Assembly (NCBI RefSeq): GCF_003797945.1
Contig: NZ_RKKU01000004.1
Coordinates: 124,001 to 188,000 of the forward strand
Reading direction: 5' to 3'
From: Pseudomonas neustonica
GTDB taxonomy: Bacteria; Pseudomonadota; Gammaproteobacteria; Pseudomonadales; Pseudomonadaceae
DNA length: 64,000 nt
Below, in pieces: positions 9,170 to 19,176 of this stretch. The notes beneath the pieces were generated by a model. It searched no databases. It was given only the letters and a program-made list of their open reading frames with translations, and had not been told where the DNA came from. Position 1 is the first letter of the stretch. Every line of letters begins with the position of its first letter. A program made the translations under genes and the position numbers.

Positions 9170-9904
9170 ATGGCCCAAGTCCCCAGCAGCCGCCAACCCA
9201 AGTACAAACGTATTCTTCTCAAACTCAGTGGCGAAGCCCTGATGGGAACCGAAGGCTTCGGTATTGATCCCAAGGTGCTGGATCGCATGTCGTTGGAAAT
9301 CGGTCAGTTGATCGGTATCGGCGTGCAGATCGGTCTGGTTATTGGTGGTGGTAATCTTTTTCGTGGTGCGGCGCTGCACAGCGCTGGCATGGATCGGGTG
9401 ACCGGCGACCATATGGGTATGCTGGCAACGGTTATGAACGGTCTGGCAATGCGTGACTCGCTTGAGCGCTCGAATATTCAGACCCGGGTCATGTCCGCCA
9501 TTACCATGGAAGGTGTAACCGAGCACTATGACCGCCGCAAAGCTATGCGCTATCTGGCGGGCGGGGACGTGGTAATATTCTCTGCCGGTACCGGCAATCC
9601 TTTCTTTACGACTGATACCGCCGCCTGTCTGCGTGGTATCGAAGTCGATGCTGACCTGGTGCTCAAGGCCACCAAAGTGGATGGCGTCTACAACGCTGAT
9701 CCAATGAAGGATCCAAATGCAGAGCGCTTCGACAGCCTAAGCTACGATCAAGTGCTGGATTTGAAGCTCGAAGTGATGGATCTGACCGCGATCTGTCTGA
9801 TTCGCGACCATAAGATGCCTTTACGGGTATTTAACATGAACAAGCCAGGCGCGCTGTTGAACGCAGTAGTGGGCAGCGCCGAAGGAACACTGATCGAGGG
9901 TTGA
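9170..9904 (+). CDS. pyrH: UMP kinase
   Basis: The 244-residue amino-acid-kinase-fold enzyme phosphorylates UMP to UDP in pyrimidine synthesis. Motifs are [14 protein letters not shown] near the N-terminus, [10 protein letters not shown] for phosphate binding, and [19 protein letters not shown]. The ATG at 9170 follows AGGAGAG. frr starts 3 bases after the stop, so the two are coupled. The known GTP/UTP allostery of bacterial PyrH is consistent with the conserved family sequence. Confidence 0.97.
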   Translation: MAQVPSSRQPKYKRILLKLSGEALMGTEGFGIDPKVLDRMSLEIGQLIGIGVQIGLVIGGGNLFRGAALHSAGMDRVTGDHMGMLATVMNGLAMRDSLERSNIQTRVMSAITMEGVTEHYDRRKAMRYLAGGDVVIFSAGTGNPFFTTDTAACLRGIEVDADLVLKATKVDGVYNADPMKDPNAERFDSLSYDQVLDLKLEVMDLTAICLIRDHKMPLRVFNMNKPGALLNAVVGSAEGTLIEG

Positions 9905-9907
9905 GGA

Positions 9908-10465
9908 ATGATCAACGAAATCAAGAAGGACGCGCAGGCGCGCATGGGTAAATCGGTAGAGTCTCTGGGTCATGCTTTTGCCAAGATTCGTACTGGTCGT
10001 GCCCACCCCAGCATCCTGGATAGCGTGATGGTTAACTGCTACGGCGCCGACACTCCGCTGCGCCAGGTCGCCAACGTGAACGTTGAAGATGCGCGCACCC
10101 TGGCGCTGAGCGTTTTCGACCGGAGCCTGATCCAGGCTGTCGAAAAGGCGATCATGACGTCTGACTTGGGTCTTAATCCTGCGACTGCCGGTACCACTAT
10201 TCGCGTGCCAATGCCCGCCCTTACTGAAGAAACCCGCAAGGGCTATACCAAGCAGGCGCGCTCTGAGGCAGAAAATGCGCGTGTCGCCGTGCGCAATATT
10301 CGTCGCGATGCATTGAGTCAGCTGAAGGACCTGCAGAAAGAGAAGGAAATCAGTGAAGATGAAGAGCGTCGCGCCGCGGATGACGTTCAGAAATTGACTG
10401 ACAAGTTCATTGCAGAGGTCGACAAGGCTCTTGAAGCCAAGGAAAAAGACCTGATGGCAATTTGA
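9908..10465 (+). CDS. frr: Ribosome recycling factor
   Basis: The 185-residue RRF splits post-termination ribosomes together with EF-G. It has the expected length and the family signatures [30 protein letters not shown] and the helical C-terminus [21 protein letters not shown]. It lies immediately downstream of pyrH, with GAGG just before the ATG. This pyrH-frr pairing is near-universal in proteobacteria. Confidence 0.98.
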   Translation: MINEIKKDAQARMGKSVESLGHAFAKIRTGRAHPSILDSVMVNCYGADTPLRQVANVNVEDARTLALSVFDRSLIQAVEKAIMTSDLGLNPATAGTTIRVPMPALTEETRKGYTKQARSEAENARVAVRNIRRDALSQLKDLQKEKEISEDEERRAADDVQKLTDKFIAEVDKALEAKEKDLMAI

Positions 10466-10490
10466 TCACTGTCTGTTGAGTGAGCCTGGC

Positions 10491-11243
10491 ATGAACAATA
10501 ACAGCAGCACCGGCGCTCAAGCCGAAATGCCACGTCATGTTGCCATTATCATGGATGGCAATAATCGGTGGGCGCGCAAGCGTTATCTGCCCGGAGTCGC
10601 TGGTCACAAGGCCGGAGTCGACGCGGTGAAGGCGATGATAGAAGTGTGTATCGAGGACGGTGTCGAGGTACTCACTTTGTTCGCCTTTTCCAGTGAAAAC
10701 TGGCGGCGGCCGGAGGATGAAGTAGGTGCTCTGATGGAGTTGTTTCTCGGTGCATTGCGCCGTGAAGTGCGTAAGCTCCGAGAGAATGGTGTTCGGCTGC
10801 AGATAATTGGTGATCGCAGCCGTTTTGCGCCAGAGCTGCAGCAGGCAATGCAGAAGGCTGAAGAAGCGACCGCCAACGAGACTCGCCTGACGTTGGTTAT
10901 TGCAGCCAATTACGGTGGTCATTGGGATGTAACGCAGGCGGTTCGGCAGCTCGCTGTCGAGGCCGCTCGCGGTGGACTGGACCCAGTCAGGATCACTGAG
11001 CAGGATATCGAGTCGCGATTGTCTACAGCCGATTTGCCTATGCCAGACCTGTGTATTCGCACCGGTGGTGAAAAGCGCATCAGTAATTTTTTGCTTTGGC
11101 AGTTCGCCTACACCGAATTTTATTTTTCCGATCTGTTTTGGCCTGACTTCAAGCAGGACGCTCTGCGTGAGGCTTTGGCTGATTTTTCCTGCAGGCAGCG
11201 CCGCTTTGGCAAAACCAGCGAACAGCTTGCAGCGGAGTCCTGA
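10491..11243 (+). CDS. uppS: Undecaprenyl pyrophosphate synthase (cis-prenyltransferase)
   Basis: It elongates farnesyl-PP with IPP to C55-PP, the lipid carrier for peptidoglycan and O-antigen. The catalytic Asp is in IIMDGNNRWA (D22 of the 250-residue form). FAFSSENWRRP and LCIRTGGEKRISNF are the substrate-binding motifs. I take the ATG at 10491; a TTG 15 bases earlier would add five residues. The stop overlaps the cdsA start (TGATG at 11241-11245), indicating coupled translation. E. coli UppS has 253 residues. Confidence 0.96.
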   Translation: MNNNSSTGAQAEMPRHVAIIMDGNNRWARKRYLPGVAGHKAGVDAVKAMIEVCIEDGVEVLTLFAFSSENWRRPEDEVGALMELFLGALRREVRKLRENGVRLQIIGDRSRFAPELQQAMQKAEEATANETRLTLVIAANYGGHWDVTQAVRQLAVEAARGGLDPVRITEQDIESRLSTADLPMPDLCIRTGGEKRISNFLLWQFAYTEFYFSDLFWPDFKQDALREALADFSCRQRRFGKTSEQLAAES

Positions 11244-12058
11244 TGCTCAAACAACGGGTAATTACTGCACTTATTCTGGCACCCTTGGCCGCAGCAGGCT
11301 TCATCCTGCTGCAAGGTGCCTGGTTTGCCTTCTTTATTGGGGCGGTGGTCGCGCTGGGGGCCTGGGAATGGGCTCGACTGTGTGGCGAGACCAGGCAGGC
11401 TGGACGCATTATCTACGCCTTGACCCTGGGACTGTTCATGATCGGCTTGTATCGTGATAGCTGGCCTATTATCTACTACGTTATTCCAGCGTTGCTTTGG
11501 TGGGCTTTTGCCACTGTGATGATAGTGCGTTATCCCGCAGGCAAAGGCGTATGGCAGGGTAGCTTTGTGCGTCAACTGTTCGGCTTGCTGGTGTTACTGC
11601 CAGCGTGGGCTGGTCTGGTTTGGTTGCGTGCTCAGGAATATGGTTTGTGGCTTATTTTTTCTCTGCTCATTCTGGTGTGGGCGGCAGATATCGGCGCTTA
11701 CTTTGCAGGCAAGACGTTTGGTCGCAACAAGTTAATGCCGAATGTCAGTCCGGGTAAAACCCGTGAAGGCTTGCTGGGCGGCTTGATCGTCAGTGAACTT
11801 CTTGCTCTGGCTGCGATGTTTTACCTCGGTTGGGGAGCGACAGCCATCTTGCTGGGAGTCTTGGGTGCTGGCCTGGTGGTATTGATTTCAGTGGTCGGAG
11901 ACCTTGCCGAAAGTCTTTTCAAGCGCGAAGAGGGCTTAAAGGACAGCAGTAGTCTGTTACCTGGGCATGGTGGTGTACTCGACCGGATAGACAGCCTTAC
12001 GGCAGCTATTCCTATGTTCGTCGGATTTTGGTTGCTCCTCGGGAGCTATTTGGCGTGA
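11243..12058 (+). CDS. cdsA: Phosphatidate cytidylyltransferase
   Basis: The 271-residue integral membrane enzyme makes CDP-diacylglycerol from phosphatidate and CTP, the branch point for phospholipids. About seven to eight hydrophobic segments are visible. The C-terminal CDS signature is seen as [20 protein letters not shown], with the catalytic Asp residues, followed by [13 protein letters not shown]. It overlaps uppS at its start and dxr at its end (GTGA at 12055-12058), so three lipid and carrier genes are translationally chained. Confidence 0.96.
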   Translation: MLKQRVITALILAPLAAAGFILLQGAWFAFFIGAVVALGAWEWARLCGETRQAGRIIYALTLGLFMIGLYRDSWPIIYYVIPALLWWAFATVMIVRYPAGKGVWQGSFVRQLFGLLVLLPAWAGLVWLRAQEYGLWLIFSLLILVWAADIGAYFAGKTFGRNKLMPNVSPGKTREGLLGGLIVSELLALAAMFYLGWGATAILLGVLGAGLVVLISVVGDLAESLFKREEGLKDSSSLLPGHGGVLDRIDSLTAAIPMFVGFWLLLGSYLA

Positions 12059-13239
12059 CCGTTTCGCGGATCACAATCCTCGGCGCTACTGGCTCAATCG
12101 GAGTAAGTACGCTGGATGTTATCGCTCGCCATCCTGACGAATATCGGGTGCACGCCCTGACTGGTCACAGTCGCATGGACGTGCTGGCGGACCAGTGCGT
12201 GTTACATCGGCCCGTCTACGCGGTGGTCGCGGACGAGCAGCAGGCGCTATCGCTGCAGTCGCGGCTGGATAGCCATGGCGTCCCGACTCGGGTTCGCCAT
12301 GGTGCTGAGGCGCTGGCTGAGGTGTCCGCTGACGGCTGTGTAGATATTGTGATGGCCGCGATTGTCGGTGCCGCCGGATTGCGGCCCACGCTGGCGGCAG
12401 TCAAGGCGGGCAAGCGCGTGCTGCTGGCCAATAAAGAAGCTTTGGTGATGTCAGGCGCGCTATTTATGCAGGCGGTGCGTGACTCTGGTGCTCAGCTGCT
12501 ACCTATCGACAGTGAGCACAACGCCATCTTTCAGTGTATGCCCGTCGATTACAAATCGGGGCTAGCCAAGGTGGGGGTGCGGCGTATTCTGTTGACCGCG
12601 TCCGGCGGACCTTTCCGCGAGTTCAGCGCTGAGCAGCTGGCCTCTGTGACGCCTGCCCAGGCCTGTGCTCACCCCAACTGGTCTATGGGTCAAAAAATCT
12701 CGGTTGATTCCGCCAGCATGATGAACAAAGGGTTGGAGTTGATCGAAGCCTGTTGGCTGTTTGACGCGCGCCCGGACCAGGTCGAAATAGTGGTCCACCC
12801 GCAAAGCGTTGTGCATTCGCTGGTGGATTATGTGGACGGTACCGTACTGGCTCAAATGGGTAATCCTGATATGCGTACGCCGATAGCGCACGCGCTAGCC
12901 TGGCCGCGACGCATCGACTCCGGCGTCAGCGCGCTGGATCTGCTTTCCGTGGCGCGACTGGATTTTGAGGCGCCGGATGGTGAGCGCTTTCCATGCCTCA
13001 AGTTGGCGCGGCAGGCCGCCGCAACTGGGGGCACTGCCTGTGCGATCCTGAACGCTGCCAATGAGGTCGCGGTATCCTCCTTTCTGTCAGGGCGTATGGG
13101 CTTTACTGATATCCCTGTTATGATCGAGCACGCGTTAGGGTCGATGCCAAGTGAGGCGGTCCTGGATCTGGATCACATCATGCTGGCAGACCGCAAAGCG
13201 CGTGAGCTTGCTGAAGCCTGGCTTGTTCAGCGTCGCTGA
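12055..13239 (+). CDS. dxr: 1-deoxy-D-xylulose 5-phosphate reductoisomerase
   Basis: The 394-residue NADPH-dependent enzyme converts DXP to MEP, the committed step to IPP. The dinucleotide site is [16 protein letters not shown]. Metal and substrate residues lie in [13 protein letters not shown] and [20 protein letters not shown] chose the GTG at 12055, which overlaps the cdsA stop by four bases and gives the standard N-terminus; a GTG/ATG at 12028 would add nine residues inside cdsA. ispD of the same pathway lies at 32010. Confidence 0.97.
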   Translation: MTVSRITILGATGSIGVSTLDVIARHPDEYRVHALTGHSRMDVLADQCVLHRPVYAVVADEQQALSLQSRLDSHGVPTRVRHGAEALAEVSADGCVDIVMAAIVGAAGLRPTLAAVKAGKRVLLANKEALVMSGALFMQAVRDSGAQLLPIDSEHNAIFQCMPVDYKSGLAKVGVRRILLTASGGPFREFSAEQLASVTPAQACAHPNWSMGQKISVDSASMMNKGLELIEACWLFDARPDQVEIVVHPQSVVHSLVDYVDGTVLAQMGNPDMRTPIAHALAWPRRIDSGVSALDLLSVARLDFEAPDGERFPCLKLARQAAATGGTACAILNAANEVAVSSFLSGRMGFTDIPVMIEHALGSMPSEAVLDLDHIMLADRKARELAEAWLVQRR

Positions 13240-13284
13240 TTATTACTTATTTGCCGTGTCCTGAATCCATGTGAGGTCCCCTGA

Positions 13285-14646
13285 ATGGAACTGCTGTTTA
13301 CCCTTATGGCCACTGTTGTTGCCTTGGGCCTGCTGGTCACCATTCACGAATATGGTCACTTTTGGGTGGCGCGGCGCTGTGGCGTTAAAGTGCTGCGCTT
13401 TTCCATTGGTTTTGGCCCGGCTTTGTATACCTGGCATGATCGCCGCGGAACAGAGTACGCCATTGCTGCCATCCCACTGGGTGGTTACGTCAAGATGCTT
13501 GACGAGCGCGAAGGCCCGGTGCCGGCTGCAGAGCTTGGCCAGGCCTTTAACCGTAAACCAGTAGGGCAGCGTATTGCGATAGTCGCGGCAGGCCCGGTGG
13601 CTAACTTCCTGCTGGCAATTGCGGCTTTCTGGTTGATCGCGGTATTGGGTGTAACCACGCTAGTGCCTGTTCTCGGCCCGGTTGAGGCTGATACTCCTGC
13701 GGCACGCGCTGGATTGCACGAGAATCTTGAGCTGATTGCTATCGACGGAGAGCCCACGCCCAGTTGGCATGACGTCAATTTGCAGCTGATCCGACGTCTT
13801 GGTGAGACAGGAGTGCTCAAGGTTGAGGCGCAAGAGCGTGATGGCGGAAGTCCGCAGATATACGCCGTGCAATTGGATAGCTGGCTGAAGGGGGCGGAGG
13901 AGCCTGATCCATTGGCCGCTTTGGGTATGGCCAGCTGGCAGCCCAAGGTTGCTCCGCGCATTGGCCAAGTAGAGCCCGGCGGAGCGGCTGAACGTGCCGG
14001 GCTGCAGCCCGGAGATCTTATTGTCGCAGTCAATGGCGAGCCCGTTTCAGATTGGGTCAGTGACGTGGTGCCCGCGATCCAGGCTAACCCGCAGAAAAAG
14101 CTGCTGCTGGATATAGAGCGCGATGCAAAACAGGTTGAACTTGAGCTGATTCCAGCGGCCAAAGCGCAGAATGACGAAGTACTGGGTTATATCGGTGCTG
14201 GCGTGGCCGGGTTTGAATGGCCTGCCGACATGATGCGCGAGATTCATCATAATCCTTTGGCGGCAGTGCCGGTGGCACTACAGAAAACTTGGGGTATGAC
14301 CGCGCTCACTCTGGATTCGCTGAAGAAAATGCTGACAGGGCTTGTCTCGGCAAAAAACTTGAGTGGCCCGATAACCATTGCTAAAGTGGCGGGCGCTTCA
14401 GCCAAGTCGGGATTGGAAAGCTTTCTCAGCTTCATTGCTTACCTGAGTATTAGTTTGGGTGTTTTGAATCTGTTGCCGGTGCCGGTATTGGATGGTGGGC
14501 ATCTGGTTTATTATGTCGCCGAGTTGATCAGGGGCAAGCCTCTGTCCGAAAGGATACAGACTTGGGGGCTGCAGATTGGCCTTAGCCTCATCGTAGGGGT
14601 TATGCTGTTCGCGATTTATAACGATATTAGTCGCTTAGGCGGCTGA
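13285..14646 (+). CDS. rseP: Site-2 zinc metalloprotease RseP (MucP type)
   Basis: The 453-residue inner-membrane protease performs the second, intramembrane cleavage of the anti-sigma-E/MucA factor in envelope stress. HEYGH (residues 21-25) in TM1 and the C-terminal LDGGH motif supply the zinc ligands and catalytic Glu. Two PDZ domains follow in the periplasm (around residues 115-190 and 215-285; the second contains VEPGGAAERAGLQPGD). Four TM segments are expected. The ATG at 13285 follows a GAGG element. Placement just before bamA and skp links it to outer-membrane assembly. Confidence 0.97.
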   Translation: MELLFTLMATVVALGLLVTIHEYGHFWVARRCGVKVLRFSIGFGPALYTWHDRRGTEYAIAAIPLGGYVKMLDEREGPVPAAELGQAFNRKPVGQRIAIVAAGPVANFLLAIAAFWLIAVLGVTTLVPVLGPVEADTPAARAGLHENLELIAIDGEPTPSWHDVNLQLIRRLGETGVLKVEAQERDGGSPQIYAVQLDSWLKGAEEPDPLAALGMASWQPKVAPRIGQVEPGGAAERAGLQPGDLIVAVNGEPVSDWVSDVVPAIQANPQKKLLLDIERDAKQVELELIPAAKAQNDEVLGYIGAGVAGFEWPADMMREIHHNPLAAVPVALQKTWGMTALTLDSLKKMLTGLVSAKNLSGPITIAKVAGASAKSGLESFLSFIAYLSISLGVLNLLPVPVLDGGHLVYYVAELIRGKPLSERIQTWGLQIGLSLIVGVMLFAIYNDISRLGG

Positions 14647-14722
14647 TGGGCTGCACCACTGCCTGAACATGAGTTGCCTCTTTAGGCAGCACTATTTTAA
14701 CCAGCTATTCAGAACGGACTTC

Positions 14723-17074
14723 ATGAAACGTTACCTATTGCCTGCGCTTCTTCTGATACTTATGGCGCCGGGAGCTTTTGCCGACGCCTTCCAGATCTCC
14801 GATATCCGCGTCAATGGGTTGCAACGGGTCTCCGCCGGCAGCGTGTTTGGAGCCTTGCCACTGAATATTGGCGATCAGGTGGATGACCAGGAGTTGGTGG
14901 AGGCAACCCGTGCGTTGTTCCGCATCGGCTTCTTCGAGGATGTACAGCTCGGCCGTGATGGCGATGTGCTTATTATTAGCGTGGTTGAGCGACCTTCAAT
15001 TTCGTCAATCGAGCTTGAGGGCAACAAGGCAATCAAGAGCGAAGATCTGCTCAAGGGGTTGAGCGCTGCGGGCTTGTCCGAGGGCGAGATTTTCCAGCGC
15101 GCTACACTGGAAGGCGTGCGTAACGAGTTGCTGCGCCAGTACGTTTCTCAAGGCCGCTATTCGGCTGACATCGAAACCCAGGTCATTCCCGAGCCGCGCA
15201 ACCGAGTAGCGCTGAAAATTGTGGTAGATGAAGGCTCAATTGCCTCTATCGCTCATATCAACGTGGTAGGTAATACGGTTTACGATAACGAAGAGCTGGT
15301 TAATCTATTCGAACTGAAGACCAGTGGCTGGCTGTCTTTCCTGCGCAACGATGACAAGTACTCGCGTGAGAAGCTGGCGGGCGATCTGGAGCGCTTACGC
15401 TCTTACTACCTCGATCGCGGTTACATCAACATGGCTGTGTCTTCGACTCAGGTATCTATTACGCCTGACAAGAAGCACGTCTATGTCACCGTTAATATTA
15501 ACGAAGGTGATCGCTATACGATCCGCGATGTTCGTCTTTCCGGTGACCTGGTGGTGGGCGAAGCCGAAATCAAGCGTTTGATGTTGATTGAACCCAATCA
15601 GGTGTTCTCCCGCCAGGTAGTGACCTCAACCTCTGATCTGATCAGTCGTCGCTTGGGGAACGAGGGTTATACCTTCGCCAACGTCAATGGTATTCCGGAG
15701 ATTCACGAAGACGACAAGACGGTATCGGTTACTTTCTATGTGGACCCTGGCAATCGCGCCTATGTCAATCGCATCAATTTCCGTGGCAACACCAAGACAG
15801 ATGATCAGGTGCTACGTCGTGAGATGCGCCAAATGGAAGCTGGCTGGGCGTCTACCTATCTGATTGATGAGTCCAAGACGCGCCTGGAGCGCCTTGGTTA
15901 CTTCAAGGAAGTGAACGTCGAAACAGTGCCTGTTCCCGGTGCTGAGGATATGGTCGACGTGAACTACACCGTAGAAGAACAGCCCTCCGGTTCGGTGACG
16001 GCGAGCCTGGGCTTCTCGCAGAGCTCGGGTATTATTCTGGGCGGCTCGATCAGCCAGAATAACTTCTTTGGTACCGGTAATCGCGTAAGCGTCGGCGCCA
16101 ACCGGTCCGAGTATCAGACTTCGTTGTCGTACGGCTTTTTGAATCCTTACTTTACCGTTGACGGTATCAGCCTGGGTTACAACGCCTTTTATCGCACAAC
16201 TGACTATGATGAGCTGAACGTCGACATTTCCAGCTATGCGGTCGACTCTTTCGGCGGTGGCTTTAATTTCGGTTACCCGATCAGTGACAACTCACGTGTC
16301 TCTTTTGGTCTGAGTGCTCAGCAAGATAGCTTGAAGACCGGGACCTACACCGTCCAGGAAATTGTTAACTTCCTGGACAAGGAAGGGGATAGCTTTACCA
16401 ACTTCTTCTTTAACAGTTCATGGTCGCAGAACACCCTTAACCGGGGCGTATTCCCTGACCGTGGCTACTCGCAAAATCTGGGCTTTGATATTTCCATACC
16501 GGGTAGCGATCTGAGCTTCTACAAGCTGGATTATCGCGCACAACGCTTCTTTGCCATGACGGATGATCTTACGCTGCGCTTCCATACCGACCTTGGTTTT
16601 GGCAAAGGCTTTGGCTCTACCGATCAAATGCCCTTCTATGAGCATTACTATGCCGGTGGTATCGGTTCGGTGCGTGGCTACAAAGACAGTACCCTGGGGC
16701 CGAAAAGTACGCCGGCAACAGCTGATCCGGATCAGGATCAGTTGCCCTTCGGTGGTAACATCAAGCTTACTGGCGGCGCAGAGCTTATTTTTCCGGCGCC
16801 TTTCGTGAAGGATCAGCGTTCCTTGCGCACGGTACTGTTCCTTGATGTGGGTAACGTTTACGATACGTATTGTTCCAACTCTGTGTTGAACAATGGCTCA
16901 GATAACCCAGGCTGTGGTGATGTCGAACTAGCCGATATGCGATACAGCGCGGGTATTGGTCTGTCATGGCTAACTGCGTTGGGCCCACTGGGTTTCAGTT
17001 TGGGTATGCCGCTGAACAGCCAGTCTGAGGATGATACGCAGGTGTTCCAATTTACTCTGGGTCAGACGTTCTGA
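14723..17074 (+). CDS. bamA: Outer membrane protein assembly factor BamA
   Basis: BamA folds and inserts beta-barrel proteins into the outer membrane. From the ATG at 14723 the 783-residue precursor has a signal peptide (Lys/Arg, a leucine-rich core, then AFA cleavage before DAFQ). Five POTRA repeats follow (about residues 22-420), then a 16-strand barrel. The barrel contains the loop-6 motif VRGY (650-653) and ends in Phe (LGQTF), as outer-membrane barrels do. An 18-residue upstream extension from 14669 has no signal character. It is slightly shorter than E. coli BamA (810). Confidence 0.97.
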   Translation: MKRYLLPALLLILMAPGAFADAFQISDIRVNGLQRVSAGSVFGALPLNIGDQVDDQELVEATRALFRIGFFEDVQLGRDGDVLIISVVERPSISSIELEGNKAIKSEDLLKGLSAAGLSEGEIFQRATLEGVRNELLRQYVSQGRYSADIETQVIPEPRNRVALKIVVDEGSIASIAHINVVGNTVYDNEELVNLFELKTSGWLSFLRNDDKYSREKLAGDLERLRSYYLDRGYINMAVSSTQVSITPDKKHVYVTVNINEGDRYTIRDVRLSGDLVVGEAEIKRLMLIEPNQVFSRQVVTSTSDLISRRLGNEGYTFANVNGIPEIHEDDKTVSVTFYVDPGNRAYVNRINFRGNTKTDDQVLRREMRQMEAGWASTYLIDESKTRLERLGYFKEVNVETVPVPGAEDMVDVNYTVEEQPSGSVTASLGFSQSSGIILGGSISQNNFFGTGNRVSVGANRSEYQTSLSYGFLNPYFTVDGISLGYNAFYRTTDYDELNVDISSYAVDSFGGGFNFGYPISDNSRVSFGLSAQQDSLKTGTYTVQEIVNFLDKEGDSFTNFFFNSSWSQNTLNRGVFPDRGYSQNLGFDISIPGSDLSFYKLDYRAQRFFAMTDDLTLRFHTDLGFGKGFGSTDQMPFYEHYYAGGIGSVRGYKDSTLGPKSTPATADPDQDQLPFGGNIKLTGGAELIFPAPFVKDQRSLRTVLFLDVGNVYDTYCSNSVLNNGSDNPGCGDVELADMRYSAGIGLSWLTALGPLGFSLGMPLNSQSEDDTQVFQFTLGQTF

Positions 17075-17111
17075 TTCAGAAAATCAACGATGTGCAATCG
17101 GGAGTATTAGA

Positions 17112-17618
17112 GTGGGTAAGTTTATTCGCGTGACAGTATTGTCGCTGCTGGCATTGGTCAGTTTTCAGGCCGCTGCTGAAATGAAGATTGCAGTTTTGGA
17201 CTACCAAATGGCTCTGCTTGAGTCAGATGCAGCCAAAGCGTACTCCGTTGATGCGGAAAAGAAGTTTGGTGCTCAATTGCAACGCCTGAAGAACCTCGAA
17301 GCAGAAGCCAAGCGTCTGCAAGAGCGTCTGCAGCGTGACGGCGCTCAGTTGAATCAGAGCGAGCGTGAAAAGCTGGAGCTTGAATTCCGCCAGAAAGCGC
17401 GTGAATTCCAGGTTCAGTCCAAGGAATTGAACGAAGCCAAAGCCTTGTCCGACCGTGAAATGCTGGAAGCACTCAAGCCCAAGCTGGATGCAGCGGTTGA
17501 GACTATTCTGCAGAACGGCAGCTACGATCTGGTGCTGGACCGCGGCGGTGTGGTTGAGGTCAAGCCAGAGTTTGATATCACGCGTCAGGTTATCGAACGC
17601 CTGAACAGCACTCGCTGA
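17112..17618 (+). CDS. skp: Periplasmic chaperone Skp/OmpH
   Basis: The 168-residue precursor keeps unfolded outer-membrane proteins soluble in the periplasm. It begins at a GTG (17112) with GGGAG nine bases upstream. The signal peptide ends in AAA before EMKIAVLD. The mature part is rich in charged heptads (residues about 50-120), the coiled-coil tentacles of Skp. The C-terminal part (YDLVLDRGGVVEVKPEFDIT) matches the family's trimerisation core. It lies between bamA and lpxD, the conserved order. Confidence 0.94.
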   Translation: MGKFIRVTVLSLLALVSFQAAAEMKIAVLDYQMALLESDAAKAYSVDAEKKFGAQLQRLKNLEAEAKRLQERLQRDGAQLNQSEREKLELEFRQKAREFQVQSKELNEAKALSDREMLEALKPKLDAAVETILQNGSYDLVLDRGGVVEVKPEFDITRQVIERLNSTR

Positions 17619-17627
17619 AGTATCGCC

Positions 17628-18689
17628 ATGACTGGCAACGTCAGCTTTACCCTCGCGCGCCTGGCTGAAGAGCTCGGCGCGCGTCTGGTTGGTGACCCTG
17701 ATCTGTTGATCAGCGGTCTGGCCACGCTGCAGGAGGCTGATCCGCAGCACCTGGCTTTTCTTTCCAACAGTCAGTACCGCAAGTTTTTGGCAAATACGCG
17801 CGCTGGCGCGGTCCTCTTGACCGAGTCTGACGCAGACGGCTTTGCCGGTAATGCGTTGATCGTCGCCGATCCGTATTTGAGCTATGCGCGCTTGTCGCAC
17901 CATTTTGATCCCAAACCACGTGCTTTAGCTGGAATTCATCCTGCCGCGGTCGTGGCTGAAGACGCTGTGGTTGATCCCACTGCCAGCATTGGTCCTGGCG
18001 CTGTCATCGAGTCTGGAGCGCATATTGCTGCACATACCAGTATCGGTGCTCAGTGTGTTGTCGGTGCTCGCTCACAAATAGGCGAGGGCGGGTGGCTGGC
18101 GGCTCGGGTCACTGTCTATCACGATGTTGTTATTGGTGAGCGTGTGGTGATTCAGTCCGGAGCGGTTATCGGTTCCGAGGGCTTCGGTTTTGCCAACAAC
18201 GCCGGGCAGTGGCAGAAGATTGCCCAGATTGGTGGTGTGCGCATCGGCAATGACGTAGAGATTGGCGCGAATACCACCATTGATCGCGGTGCCGTTGCCG
18301 ACACCTTGATTGGCGACGGCGTCAAACTCGACAACCAGATTCAGATCGCGCACAACGTACATATTGGTGATCACACGGCCATGGCGGCCTGTGTGGGTAT
18401 TTCCGGCAGCACCCATATTGGCAAGCATTGCATGATTGCGGGTGGGGTGGGCATGGTCGGCCACATCGAGGTTTGCGACAATGTATTTGTCAGTGGCATG
18501 ACCATGGTGACGCGCTCAATTACAGAGCCTGGTGCCTATTCTTCCGGCACGGCGATGCAGCCGGCGGCAGAATGGAGGAAGAGTGCTGCACGCATTCGCC
18601 AACTGGACACGCTGGCGAAACGGGTTCAGCAGTTGGAGAAGCAGCTCCAGGTGGTGACTCAAGGGACGCAGGACTCATCCAAATCCTGA
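17628..18689 (+). CDS. lpxD: UDP-3-O-(3-hydroxyacyl)glucosamine N-acyltransferase
   Basis: LpxD adds the second 3-hydroxyacyl chain in lipid A synthesis. The 353-residue protein has an N-terminal uridine-binding domain ([30 protein letters not shown]), then a left-handed beta-helix of hexapeptide repeats (about 110-300) and a C-terminal helix. The catalytic His is in [13 protein letters not shown]. The ATG at 17628 is 9 bases after the skp stop. A weak attenuator follows at 18693-18719. Confidence 0.96.
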   Translation: MTGNVSFTLARLAEELGARLVGDPDLLISGLATLQEADPQHLAFLSNSQYRKFLANTRAGAVLLTESDADGFAGNALIVADPYLSYARLSHHFDPKPRALAGIHPAAVVAEDAVVDPTASIGPGAVIESGAHIAAHTSIGAQCVVGARSQIGEGGWLAARVTVYHDVVIGERVVIQSGAVIGSEGFGFANNAGQWQKIAQIGGVRIGNDVEIGANTTIDRGAVADTLIGDGVKLDNQIQIAHNVHIGDHTAMAACVGISGSTHIGKHCMIAGGVGMVGHIEVCDNVFVSGMTMVTRSITEPGAYSSGTAMQPAAEWRKSAARIRQLDTLAKRVQQLEKQLQVVTQGTQDSSKS

Positions 18690-18692
18690 TCA

Positions 18693-18719
18693 GCACCTCT
18701 TAGGTGCCTATACTTTTTT
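18693..18719 (+). terminator. Possible attenuator between lpxD and fabZ
   Basis: GCACCT (18693-18698) and AGGTGC (18702-18707) form a 6-bp stem with a three-base loop. Six T residues follow after a short gap (18714-18719). The stem is short and the T run is displaced, so termination would be partial at best. It lies between the lpxD stop and the fabZ start. Confidence 0.45.
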
Positions 18720-18738
18720 CAGCAAGGCCTGCGAATAC

Positions 18739-19176
18739 ATGGATATCAACGAAATAAAAGAATACCTGCCTCACCGTTACCCGTTTCTGTTGGTTGATCG
18801 GGTAGTGGAGCTGGACCTTGAGGGTAAGCATATTCGCGCCTATAAGAATGTGTCGGTTAACGAGCCCTTTTTTAACGGACACTTTCCGCAGCACCCCATC
18901 ATGCCGGGTGTGCTTATCATTGAAGCCATGGCGCAGGCGGCTGGTCTTCTGGGTTTTAAAATGATGGGTGTTCAGCCTTCCGATGGCACGCTTTATTACT
19001 TTGTCGGCTCCGATAAGCTGCGTTTCCGTCAGCCGGTAGTGCCGGGTGATCAGCTGCAACTTGAAGCGCGTTACCTCAGTGACAGACGTGGTATCTGGAA
19101 GTTTGCTTGCCGCGCGGTAGTGGATGGCAAGGAAGTGTGCTCTGGCGAAATCATCTGTGCGGAACGTCGGGTATGA
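18739..19176 (+). CDS. fabZ: 3-hydroxyacyl-ACP dehydratase FabZ
   Basis: The 145-residue hot-dog-fold enzyme dehydrates 3-hydroxyacyl-ACP in fatty acid elongation. It competes with LpxA/LpxD for the same 3-hydroxyacyl-ACP pool. The catalytic His48 and Glu62 are in [15 protein letters not shown] and [11 protein letters not shown]. The ATG at 18739 starts the standard N-terminus [16 protein letters not shown]. The stop overlaps lpxA (ATGA at 19173-19176), so fatty acid and lipid A output are translationally linked. Confidence 0.97.
   Translation: MDINEIKEYLPHRYPFLLVDRVVELDLEGKHIRAYKNVSVNEPFFNGHFPQHPIMPGVLIIEAMAQAAGLLGFKMMGVQPSDGTLYYFVGSDKLRFRQPVVPGDQLQLEARYLSDRRGIWKFACRAVVDGKEVCSGEIICAERRV

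Noticed and set aside
14647-14722. Sigma-E promoter for bamA
   Set aside because: A TGAACA-like element exists, but no convincing GGAACTT and TCTGA pair at correct spacing.
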